Shown here: piece after piece, positions 16,894-24,920 of the stretch
How the letters are laid out: each line of letters opens with the position of its first letter
How positions within the stretch are numbered: the first letter of the stretch is position 1
DNA from: Geminicoccaceae bacterium
Lineage (GTDB): Bacteria > Pseudomonadota > Alphaproteobacteria > Geminicoccales > Geminicoccaceae
Length of the DNA: 64,000 nucleotides
NCBI GenBank assembly: GCA_020638465.1
Contig: JACKIM010000001.1
Coordinates: 897,501 to 961,500, forward strand
Reading direction: 5' to 3'
Made by a program: the position numbers and the translations under genes
Notes under the pieces: generated by a model
What the model was told of the DNA's origin: nothing
What the model saw: only the letters and a program-made list of their open reading frames with translations
Database searches by the model: none

Positions 16894-18267
16894 TCAGTCG
16901 AGCACGACGAGTTCGTCACCGAGTTCGCCCTGCATCTCCTCCACCACGAAGGCCGCGGCATCGGCCGGGTCGAGCTTGCCCGTCTCGACCGCCTGGATGC
17001 CCTTGTAGACCAGAGCGTTGTAGGGACCGATCATGGCATGATTGGGCATGAACGAACTGTAGTCGAGCATGGGCGCACCGGCACGCAGCGCCCAGCCCTC
17101 TTCGAGGAACAGCGGCATCGCCGTCTGGCCATAATTGATAGGCGTGTGGCCGGTGGTTACGGCATGGGCGGTATTGAGCACGTCCTGACTGGCAAGGCCG
17201 ACGATGTAGGACGCCAGTTCGGGATGCTCGCTCTTGCCCGACACCACATAGATGATGGGATGGCTCAGATTGGCCGGCTGGCCGCCCTTTTCCGCCGGCG
17301 GGGCATTGGTCCAGCCGATGGCCTTGAAATAGCTGTCCTTGTCGAGGCCGCGTGCCTCAAGCTGGGCCGGGACGTTCCAGATCCCGTGAAACTTGATGAA
17401 GGCGCTCTTTTCGGCGCGGAAGGCAGCGTGCACCGAATCCCAGTCCCATGAGGTCATGTTCTCCGGAATGACACCGTTATCCACGGCATATTTGAGCCAC
17501 TCGAAGAAAGCCGTCAGCCCCTTCTCGGAGACCTGGAGCTTGTTGTTCTCCTCGTCGTAGATATCGTTGCCGAAGACCGCCATCAGCATCTGGAAATCGG
17601 GACCGACATTCGGACGGTGGAGAATGCCGTACTTGGCGGCACCGGCGTCGACGACCTCCTTGGCGAGGTCGGTCATGTCGTAGATGGTGAAGTCACCGCT
17701 GTTGACCGCATCCGGCAGGCCGTCGATGAACGCCTCGTCCTTGCCGATCTTGCGCAGCATGTCCTTGTCGTAGAAGAACATGCGCACTTCGGAATCCTGC
17801 GGTACACCGTAGATGCCGCCCTTGTAGCTCACCGCCTGCCACAGGGTCCTGATGATGTCACCATACAGCTCGGGATTGGCCCCGATGTGGTCGTCGAGCC
17901 TGTAGGCGTATCCCTCCTCGACGAACGCGCCGATCCATTCATGCGCGAGCACGTAGATGTCCGGCCCCTTGTCGACGGCGAAGGCCTTCAACATGTCGAG
18001 GGCGTCGTCGTCGAAGCCCTTGGCGTTGTTCTCGAACACGTCGACCTTGACGGTCGTGTCGCTGCCGGAGGCCGCGAGCATCCGGTTGAGCTCATCGGCG
18101 GCGGCCACGATGTTGCCGGCCCGCAATGGCCCCGAGCGGTCGGCACGGGACCACAACTTGAGCACGATCTCTTCGGCGGACGCCGAAACAGGGATGTTGC
18201 TTGCCGCCATCACCGACAGACAAAGGGCGGCACCCGCAAGCAGGCGGCGGGTCAAGGGCATCGGCAT
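16894..18267 (-). CDS. ABC importer periplasmic substrate-binding protein, family 1 (UgpB/MalE type)
   Basis: 457 residues. A Sec signal peptide is clear (positive MPMPLTRR, hydrophobic core, cleavage likely after SASA near residue 31). The mature part has the family-1 solute-binding pattern, with KGPDIYVLAHEWIGAFVEEG and VSYKGGIYGVPQDSEVRMFF. First gene of the leftward operon and the closest to two PHO boxes. Ligand unknown; the phosphodiesterases downstream suggest a glycerophosphodiester or another phosphorylated polyol. AGGGGAGATGATTC precedes the ATG. Confidence 0.93.
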   Translation of the reverse strand: MPMPLTRRLLAGAALCLSVMAASNIPVSASAEEIVLKLWSRADRSGPLRAGNIVAAADELNRMLAASGSDTTVKVDVFENNAKGFDDDALDMLKAFAVDKGPDIYVLAHEWIGAFVEEGYAYRLDDHIGANPELYGDIIRTLWQAVSYKGGIYGVPQDSEVRMFFYDKDMLRKIGKDEAFIDGLPDAVNSGDFTIYDMTDLAKEVVDAGAAKYGILHRPNVGPDFQMLMAVFGNDIYDEENNKLQVSEKGLTAFFEWLKYAVDNGVIPENMTSWDWDSVHAAFRAEKSAFIKFHGIWNVPAQLEARGLDKDSYFKAIGWTNAPPAEKGGQPANLSHPIIYVVSGKSEHPELASYIVGLASQDVLNTAHAVTTGHTPINYGQTAMPLFLEEGWALRAGAPMLDYSSFMPNHAMIGPYNALVYKGIQAVETGKLDPADAAAFVVEEMQGELGDELVVLD

Positions 18268-18321
18268 GAATCATCTCCCCTGGAGGCTCGTTGGATCCCA
18301 GTGCTTTTCTCGTTGTCGCCG

Positions 18322-18339
18322 ATGACAACCTGATGACAA
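18322..18339 (-). promoter_or_regulatory. PHO box (PhoB binding site), proximal
   Basis: On the minus strand the sequence is TTGTCATCAGGTTGTCAT: two 7-base TTGTCAT units 11 bases apart with a four-base spacer, one mismatch per unit from the CTGTCAT consensus. It lies 55 bases before the binding-protein start. Confidence 0.85.
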
Positions 18340-18369
18340 TAACCTCAGGCGTTGGATTTAGCCAGTTTG

Positions 18370-18387
18370 ATGACAGAACCATGACAG
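18370..18387 (-). promoter_or_regulatory. PHO box (PhoB binding site), distal, perfect half-sites
   Basis: On the minus strand the sequence is CTGTCATGGTTCTGTCAT: two perfect CTGTCAT units separated by four bases, matching the PhoB consensus. With the proximal box 48 bases away it should give strong induction at low phosphate. Both boxes lie in the 159-base gap between the protease gene and the binding-protein gene. Confidence 0.92.
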
Positions 18388-18426
18388 GAACGCCTTCGCA
18401 TCGGCGACAACGTCGACGAGCCTCGT

Positions 18427-20652
18427 CTACGACGTGGGGACGAGGGGCGGTGCGGCCCCTGCTTCGGGAACCTGGCGTCGCATGCGTCTGGGCCAGGGCT
18501 GCGGCCCCACCCTGCCCGCACCGGCGCGCCGGCTGTCGAGGGCGATGTAGGAGGGCGGGGGCTGCGGCTGGTCGCGGCCGAGACTTTCCTCGAAGGTGTC
18601 GATCTCCTCCCTGATCCGTTGTCGTATCGCAGAAGGTGTCAGGGTGGGGTCATTGGCCAGAAGATCGGCAATCCGCCGGGCAATCTGCGGCGATGCCACG
18701 CTCGTACCATTGAGGACCACTGTCGAACCACTGTGCGTACCGGCAGCCAGCACACCGGGCAGGCCGCGCGAGTAGTCCGCGGGTGCGGCGGCGTCGGGCC
18801 GGCGGCCGTTACCGAAAGCGGTCGACGAGTAGGCCGTCTCGTGGCTGTTTCCCCCACGTCCGGAATAGTGACCGGACGAGAGATAGGCGCCGGCGATGAA
18901 GAACGGATCGTCATCGCCCGCGCCGCCATCGGTGGCCAGTCCGTTGATCGTGCCCTCGCGGCGAACCACCGACGAGGTTTCGGCGGGGTCGCCGACAAGC
19001 ACATCGCCATCCGGCGTGAACCGCTCGTAGGACGGCTCGTCGAAATAGGATTGCCTGGCCTGCACACGGCTGCCGAACGGCGGTTCGTCGCGGGCGATCC
19101 AGGCCATGATGCGCGCTTCGGCCGGAACGGCGCCACCCGGCACCTCGTAGCGCAGCTCGAAGCGCCAGATCCCGGAGGGAATGCCGCGCCGGAGGACGGG
19201 TTTTCCCGCAAGCCACGGATCGGCCGGAATCTCCGTGGGTGCCAGGCAGACGACAAGCCGCCTGAGACCACCGGGAACCGGTTGATGATACCACAGCAGA
19301 CCAGCTACGTCGGCATCCTTCCCGCCATCGGGATCGACGAGCAGTTGCGCACAATCCGGATGGGAGAACTCGGTCTCCTGTCCACCATCTCCTTGCGTAA
19401 CCGGTCGCCCGTCCGGCGCGGTCAGTTTCAACACGACCTTTCCGGCATTTTCCGGAAACCACACCTCCATATAGCTTGCGGTCTGGTCGGCCGGCTGCAA
19501 CCGCCATGGCAACGTTATGGAAGTGGCACCGGGTGCCGAGTGGGCATGACCTCGCGCGAGATTCGAGTTGCCCGCCGGCAACAGCAATGTGACTTCTCCG
19601 CCACCACGTGCCTTGTGGTTGGCGATCAGCAACCGCGTCACCCGTTCGATCACGTGGCGCCCGTCATGTGGTCCGCTGGTGATGCCATAGCTGAAATTGA
19701 CGACTACGGGCAGCTTGCGGCCGTCGGCGAAAGCTGCCTGCATGTCCCGGACCCGTTGCAGCACATATTGCAATCCGGTGAGAAAATAGTGGTGAAGACG
19801 ATATCCGGATGTGTCGAGTGCGATCTCGCGCGGCAGGGCGACAGTGACGATCCGCCGGTCGGCGGCATCCTCGGCGCCCGCCGCCAGATCGGCGACAGCC
19901 GTGCCATGACCGGCGCGCCCCGCCAGCGCATTGACCCCGTGCCGGCGATAGTCGACCAGTCCCAGCGCGCGCAGGACCCGATCCTCCGGGCCACCATCCC
20001 CGTTTTCCGAAACAGCCGCGTCAATTCCGTCCCGGTCGATCTCCCGGCCGAACGGCACCGTCGTTCCGCCCGGCTCGCCATCCTGGATCCAGGCGAAGTC
20101 GATCCGGGATTGTCCATCGGCATCGCGGAAATTGCGATGAGCCAGATTGAAGGCATCGTCGATGATCGCCGTCACCACCGACGGCCGGGCCTTCCCGGGC
20201 GACCAGCTTGTGGCGGGCTCGATCGAGGCGTCTGCCGCGTCGGGACGGGTCAGGAGCGTTGCATCGACCGGTACGAACGACTCCATGGGCCTGTCGTCAT
20301 CGCCCGTTGCATCGTGGCCCCCATGTCCGGCGAGTTGCCCGGCCAGCCCGCGAGCCAGCTCGTCACCGTGGTCTCCATGCTCGCGCCGGTCGGGTCGCAC
20401 GAAGCGGACGATGCCCGGCTGCCGTGGCGCCACGCCGCCGCCGCCATTCTCGCCGTTCATGCTCGCGAGGGCCGCATGATCGATGACCGAAAGGCAGTCC
20501 GGCTTCCTCCTCCGACCGGTGATCGCATAATCGAAATGGCGCCCCCAGCCGGCCAGCCAGACGCTGACGGGATCGACGGGTGGATGGGGCGGGCCTTTCG
20601 CCCCACGGTGCGCCGGATCGAAGAGAGGCCCGCGAAGCTGGTAACTGGTCAT
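18427..20652 (-). CDS. Subtilisin-like serine protease (S8 family)
   Basis: 741 residues. The triad is visible: Asp in VVTAIIDDAFNLAH (about 165), His in GRAGHGTAVADLAAG (249) and Ser in NGTSVASPQIAR (about 660); the oxyanion Asn is in LLLPAGNSNLARG. Between the Asn and Ser blocks lies a large insertion (about 250 residues) with beta-rich, jelly-roll-like character. The N-terminal 140 residues are Gly/Asp/Pro-rich and carry no obvious signal peptide. The start at 20652 has AAGGGGAG eleven bases upstream. It lies 14 bases after the PAP2-like gene and is surely co-transcribed with it. Targets are unknown; processing of the neighbouring repeat-headed protein is possible. Confidence 0.85.
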   Translation of the reverse strand: MTSYQLRGPLFDPAHRGAKGPPHPPVDPVSVWLAGWGRHFDYAITGRRRKPDCLSVIDHAALASMNGENGGGGVAPRQPGIVRFVRPDRREHGDHGDELARGLAGQLAGHGGHDATGDDDRPMESFVPVDATLLTRPDAADASIEPATSWSPGKARPSVVTAIIDDAFNLAHRNFRDADGQSRIDFAWIQDGEPGGTTVPFGREIDRDGIDAAVSENGDGGPEDRVLRALGLVDYRRHGVNALAGRAGHGTAVADLAAGAEDAADRRIVTVALPREIALDTSGYRLHHYFLTGLQYVLQRVRDMQAAFADGRKLPVVVNFSYGITSGPHDGRHVIERVTRLLIANHKARGGGEVTLLLPAGNSNLARGHAHSAPGATSITLPWRLQPADQTASYMEVWFPENAGKVVLKLTAPDGRPVTQGDGGQETEFSHPDCAQLLVDPDGGKDADVAGLLWYHQPVPGGLRRLVVCLAPTEIPADPWLAGKPVLRRGIPSGIWRFELRYEVPGGAVPAEARIMAWIARDEPPFGSRVQARQSYFDEPSYERFTPDGDVLVGDPAETSSVVRREGTINGLATDGGAGDDDPFFIAGAYLSSGHYSGRGGNSHETAYSSTAFGNGRRPDAAAPADYSRGLPGVLAAGTHSGSTVVLNGTSVASPQIARRIADLLANDPTLTPSAIRQRIREEIDTFEESLGRDQPQPPPSYIALDSRRAGAGRVGPQPWPRRMRRQVPEAGAAPPLVPTS

Positions 20653-20666
20653 GGGTCATCTCCCCT

Positions 20667-21872
20667 TCATGCCGCCGCGTCCTCAAGCTCCCTGCGCGCC
20701 TCGTTCCACAGCCATTGCAGCGGTGCGGAGACATCGACGGGACTGGTGCCCGCCTGAAGCGTGACGATGCCGCCATCCATGTCCGTGCGTTGTCCGTTCC
20801 TGAACAGGTCGCCCGGCAGGAAGTCCGTGGACCCCATCGCGTTGCCGTCGAAGGTGGCCGTTCCCAGTTGGAGAGTGCCACCGCCGGCACGGTTGATGAA
20901 ATATTCTCCCAGGGCGAGGCCGAGCATGGCGCCCGCCACGCTGTCGGCCGGAAAATGGACACCGGCGACCGTGCGATTGATGGCGATGCGCGCGGCCTGT
21001 GCCATCAGCATGGCTTCAAGCCGGTCAGGCAGGTGCCCCGTACCCTGGGCCAGCTCCAGGAGCACACGGGCGGCACAGAAAGCCTCCGTCGAATGGCCGC
21101 TCGGCAACGCGCCATGCGCCGGAGTCCGGATGATCGGCTGGATCTCCGCCGACATGGTATCCGGCCTCTTGCAGGCGAGCGCGTGCTTGACCCGGATCGT
21201 GACATGCGAGGCGAATTTCTGGCAGGCGGCCACCAGTTCCATGACATAGCCGTGGCGTTCGGGATGCAGCCCCATGACGGTAGCAAAAAAGCCGGTGGGA
21301 TAACCGACCTGGTCGAGGATCTCGGATGCGCGGTCGGCACGCAGGTCGGCATAATTCGCCACCAGTGTCAGTTGCTGGCGAAACACGTCCATCGGTGGAC
21401 GAATGATGTCGACAAGCTTGTGATATTGCGCGCCCTTCGGCACGCCATCCTCGGCGGGGGCATTCATATGCAGATGCGAGACTGTGGCCATCGTATCAGA
21501 CTGACTACTGGAGGTTTTCCTGTACCCGACGACAGCAACACGAGACAGGAGTTCCATATCGAACACCAGTGAGCGGACGATGGTTGACCATTTGCCCATG
21601 TTCCGTGCCGCTTCGCCATCCAGCGGCTGCGGCATGCTGGCCGGCGCATCCCAGAAACCGGCGATGCCGTCGCGCGTCGCTATGAGCGAAGTGGCGGAGG
21701 CGGGCGCTGAATTGCCCAAACCGGTGAGGCCGGTAAGCCCCGTGAGACCCGTCAGGCCGGTGAGCCCCGTCAAACCCGTCAGGCCGGTAAGGCCCGTGAG
21801 ACCGGTCAATCCGGTGAGACCCGTGAGTCCTGTCAATCCCGTCAAACCTGTGAGACCCGTCAAACCCGTCAT
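20667..21872 (-). CDS. PAP2/vanadium-haloperoxidase-fold protein with a (Thr-Gly-Leu)17 head
   Basis: 401 residues. Residues 2-52 are 17 perfect TGL triplets, which read as Gly-Leu-Thr collagen-type triplets. After a linker, the C-terminal domain carries the three motifs of the PAP2/vanadium haloperoxidase fold: KHALACKRP (Lys229, Arg236), PSGHST (257-262) and NRTVAGVHFPAD (Arg300, His306, Asp310). Proteins of this fold are acid phosphatases, lipid phosphatases or haloperoxidases, and which applies here is unclear. No membrane helices and no signal peptide are seen, so it is not a typical lipid PAP2. The start has a strong ribosome site, AAGGAGGA. It is followed by the S8 protease gene in the same operon. 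Confidence 0.82.
   Translation of the reverse strand: MTGLTGLTGLTGLTGLTGLTGLTGLTGLTGLTGLTGLTGLTGLTGLTGLTGLGNSAPASATSLIATRDGIAGFWDAPASMPQPLDGEAARNMGKWSTIVRSLVFDMELLSRVAVVGYRKTSSSQSDTMATVSHLHMNAPAEDGVPKGAQYHKLVDIIRPPMDVFRQQLTLVANYADLRADRASEILDQVGYPTGFFATVMGLHPERHGYVMELVAACQKFASHVTIRVKHALACKRPDTMSAEIQPIIRTPAHGALPSGHSTEAFCAARVLLELAQGTGHLPDRLEAMLMAQAARIAINRTVAGVHFPADSVAGAMLGLALGEYFINRAGGGTLQLGTATFDGNAMGSTDFLPGDLFRNGQRTDMDGGIVTLQAGTSPVDVSAPLQWLWNEARRELEDAAA
21717..21869 (-). repeat. 17 tandem 9-bp units encoding Thr-Gly-Leu
   Basis: The 153 bases are an uninterrupted run of 9-bp units. The amino acids are invariant, but the codons vary (ACC/ACG for Thr, GGT/GGC/GGG for Gly, CTC/CTT/TTG/CTG for Leu). 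The mix of synonymous codons shows selection at protein level rather than a fresh slippage product. Confidence 0.95.
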
Positions 21873-21918
21873 GATACAAATCCTCCTTCATTAAAATTCG
21901 GCGAATACCTTTCAGACC

Positions 21919-21951
21919 CAGGTCATTCCCCGATCAGGGGAAATGACCTGA
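21919..21951 (-). terminator. Hairpin after the regulator gene
   Basis: CAGGTCATTCCCC and GGGGAAATGACCTG form a long stem with one bulged base around GATC. It lies between the stop of the leftward regulator gene (22020) and the start of the PAP2-like gene (21872), so it probably ends the regulator transcript. No T-run is seen. Confidence 0.55.
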
Positions 21952-22019
21952 TCGAGATGGAATGGCATGAACCAAATATTCCCCAAGCAATGCCCGACCG
22001 GAATCGGGCGGAAAAAACT

Positions 22020-23666
22020 TCAGGAAAGCCCGACCTTGCGAAAGGCCCTGGCACATATCTTGCCTACCGAAAATCCCGCGGCAGGATGGTAATCTTCATA
22101 GTTCCTGACGGAAAAACCCGGCTCGATACGCATGAGGCGGGCCGCATATTTGCGCGCCTCATCCTCCCTTCCGAGTTCGACAAGCGCCGGAATCAGGCTG
22201 CGATAAGTCGAATTGTGACGTCCGTTGACCTTCAGGGAGTCCTCGGCGAACCGAACCGCATCCTCATATCGGCCCGCGGCCACGGCCGCCGACGCCGACA
22301 GCGAATCATAGAGAAATCTGTGGGGGTCGAGAGGGGACAGCCGGCAGGCCCTGGCAGCCGACTGCACCGCAGTCTCGCCCTCGTCCTTGAAGGTTTCCAT
22401 CACACTCTTGAACAGCCACGCCAGTGAATTGTTGGGATTGATGCGAAGAGCCTGATCGTAGCTCTCGCCCGCATCAACGAAATTCTTCGTGAAAAACGTC
22501 TTGGCCAGGCCGTCCATCGCGAGCGAGAACGAGCAGTGCGGATTGGCATCCAGCGCCCTGTTCACGTGATCGAGCGCGATCCGGCCGTCCTTCGCCCGGT
22601 CGATGCTCCAGCCCTGCTGGATCGACAGGTTGTACCACTGTGCCAGCCATGCATTCAGGATCGACGAATTCGGTATCCGGGCCAGCAGTTCCTCAAGCTG
22701 GGTCCGCGATCTTGCGAAAAGGTTGAGGCGAAGTTCGTGCATGAGCGCGATGCTGGACATCAGCAACCGGTGGCTTTCGAGATCCGGCAACGGTTCGGTG
22801 GATGCCAGATCGATCGAATGGTAGACGATGGTCTGGCCGACCTGCTGCCCGATCTGCCAGATCGCCTCCTTGTCGCCGTTGAGGAAATCACTCAGATCCA
22901 CCTGAAAATCGCTGGTCCAGATGATCTTGCCGCGATCGACGTCGATAAGGTCGATATCCAGCCGCAAGTGCCGTGCGTAGGGCACAAACTGCCCCTGGAT
23001 CGCATAGTCGACATCGAGCAGCTGGCGTAGCTGTTGCAGGTCGGTCGTCCGGGAATCGATCTTGCGGCTGCTGAGATGCGAGATCACATCGATCAGCGAC
23101 GAGCGGGCCATGGCCCGGGTCAGTTCCGCCGCAAGCACGTCACCGACCGCGTCATCGCCCGGTTGAACACCGAAGCCGGTAAAGGGCAGCACGGCGATCG
23201 ATGGAAGCAGCCGCTGGTCAGCGGGAACATCCTTCTGCCCGGGGGTCGGCGACACCTGCTGACTGGCGCGTCTTTCGCTCAACCAGTTCCGGAAACCGGG
23301 CTCGTCGATGTCGAGACCCTCCAGCAACTGCCCATCGCCCTCGTCGCCGACGATCTCGAAGCATTCGGGGCGCAGCTGGATCTGGTCATGTCCGATGTCG
23401 AAGAAGTGCTCGCATTGCCCGCCAAATACCGCCCGCAGCGTGCGAAGGGACTGACGCAGGCTGGCACGGCCATGTTCGGTACCAACGCGGCCCCACAGCT
23501 TGTCCTGCAACCAGGACCTTGTTCTGACCCCTCGTGGATCAAGGGCCAGGAGGGCAATCATCGCCTTCAGCTTGCTACCCTTCAGGGGAACATCTTCGCC
23601 CGAAGGCCACGCAACCCAGAATGCGCCATATAGTCCTATTTTTAGCTTTTTTGGTTCCACATCCAC
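22020..23666 (-). CDS. Transcriptional regulator: OmpR/SARP-like winged helix, TolB-like region, TPR repeats
   Basis: 548 residues. The N-terminus (KKLKIGLYGAFWVAW..., then LQDKLWGRVGTEHGRASLRQ) fits the winged-helix DNA-binding domain of SARP/BTAD-type regulators. A middle region with PSIAVLPFTGFG and DVLAAELTRAM is the TolB-like segment found in adenylate-cyclase-associated regulators. The rest shows TPR-like helical pairs (ALDANPHCSFSLAMDGLAK, LRINPNNSLAWLFKSV, RACRLSPLDPHRFLYDSL). No membrane helix. The frame starts at GTG 23666, but GTG 23660 has the better spaced AGGGGC. It lies directly upstream of the PAP2/protease operon on the same strand, so it may control those genes; this is inference. 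Confidence 0.82.
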   Translation of the reverse strand: MDVEPKKLKIGLYGAFWVAWPSGEDVPLKGSKLKAMIALLALDPRGVRTRSWLQDKLWGRVGTEHGRASLRQSLRTLRAVFGGQCEHFFDIGHDQIQLRPECFEIVGDEGDGQLLEGLDIDEPGFRNWLSERRASQQVSPTPGQKDVPADQRLLPSIAVLPFTGFGVQPGDDAVGDVLAAELTRAMARSSLIDVISHLSSRKIDSRTTDLQQLRQLLDVDYAIQGQFVPYARHLRLDIDLIDVDRGKIIWTSDFQVDLSDFLNGDKEAIWQIGQQVGQTIVYHSIDLASTEPLPDLESHRLLMSSIALMHELRLNLFARSRTQLEELLARIPNSSILNAWLAQWYNLSIQQGWSIDRAKDGRIALDHVNRALDANPHCSFSLAMDGLAKTFFTKNFVDAGESYDQALRINPNNSLAWLFKSVMETFKDEGETAVQSAARACRLSPLDPHRFLYDSLSASAAVAAGRYEDAVRFAEDSLKVNGRHNSTYRSLIPALVELGREDEARKYAARLMRIEPGFSVRNYEDYHPAAGFSVGKICARAFRKVGLS

Positions 23667-23811
23667 CGCCCCTATTCACAACTTGATTTAATACGCTTAA
23701 TATGCAAAGGACTAAATACGAGATTCACGAAGTATTTACATAAATTTCACGATTGATTACCCCATGAGGGCGATAGGTTGAAATTGTTCAAATTTGGATA
23801 AGAAATGAAAT

Positions 23812-24021
23812 ATGACACATGACTCAATCTCTGAAATCCGCGACTTGGCGGAATTTTGCGAACGTTGGCAGTCACTTCGCCATCTGGTGTCCAAAGATAG
23901 CCTCGACGAGACAATCCATAGTCCGCAAACAAGATCGGTAGTGGAATGGCTGGTTCTGCTGGCGGATCGTGCCTGTACGGACTTCGACCATTCCTCGGAT
24001 GATCTCCCCACCAGCCGTTGA
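23812..24021 (+). CDS. Small hypothetical protein
   Basis: 69 residues beginning MTHDSISEIRDLAEFCERWQ. The composition is ordinary for a soluble helical protein, and the frame is uninterrupted in a stretch with no other gene. The upstream purine stretch AAGAAATGAAAT is a weak ribosome site. Its end lies 35 bases before the terminator of the leftward molybdenum-enzyme operon. Family unknown; it could be a chance frame. Confidence 0.45.
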   Translation: MTHDSISEIRDLAEFCERWQSLRHLVSKDSLDETIHSPQTRSVVEWLVLLADRACTDFDHSSDDLPTSR

Positions 24022-24055
24022 TGCCCTGTTCCTGTCTTTGGCGTATCCATAAAAA

Positions 24056-24078
24056 AGGGGGCTCTCATGGAGCCCCCT
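24056..24078 (-). terminator. Rho-independent terminator of the molybdenum hydroxylase operon
   Basis: AGGGGGCTC (24056-24064) pairs with GAGCCCCCT (24070-24078) around a five-base loop. On the minus strand the stem is followed by a run of six T. It lies 26 bases after the stop of the FAD-subunit gene. Confidence 0.93.
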
Positions 24079-24104
24079 CTCCTTTCATGCGCGAAAGGCG
24101 CGTA

Positions 24105-24899
<795 letters not shown>

Positions 24900-24920
24900 G
24901 TCTTGATCTCTCCCCGGTGA

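Noticed and set aside
18619..20757. A 712-residue rightward open frame
   Set aside because: It is antisense to the S8 protease gene with intact catalytic motifs; no family features were seen.
21717..21869. CRISPR array
   Set aside because: The 9-bp units have no spacers and encode invariant Thr-Gly-Leu triplets.
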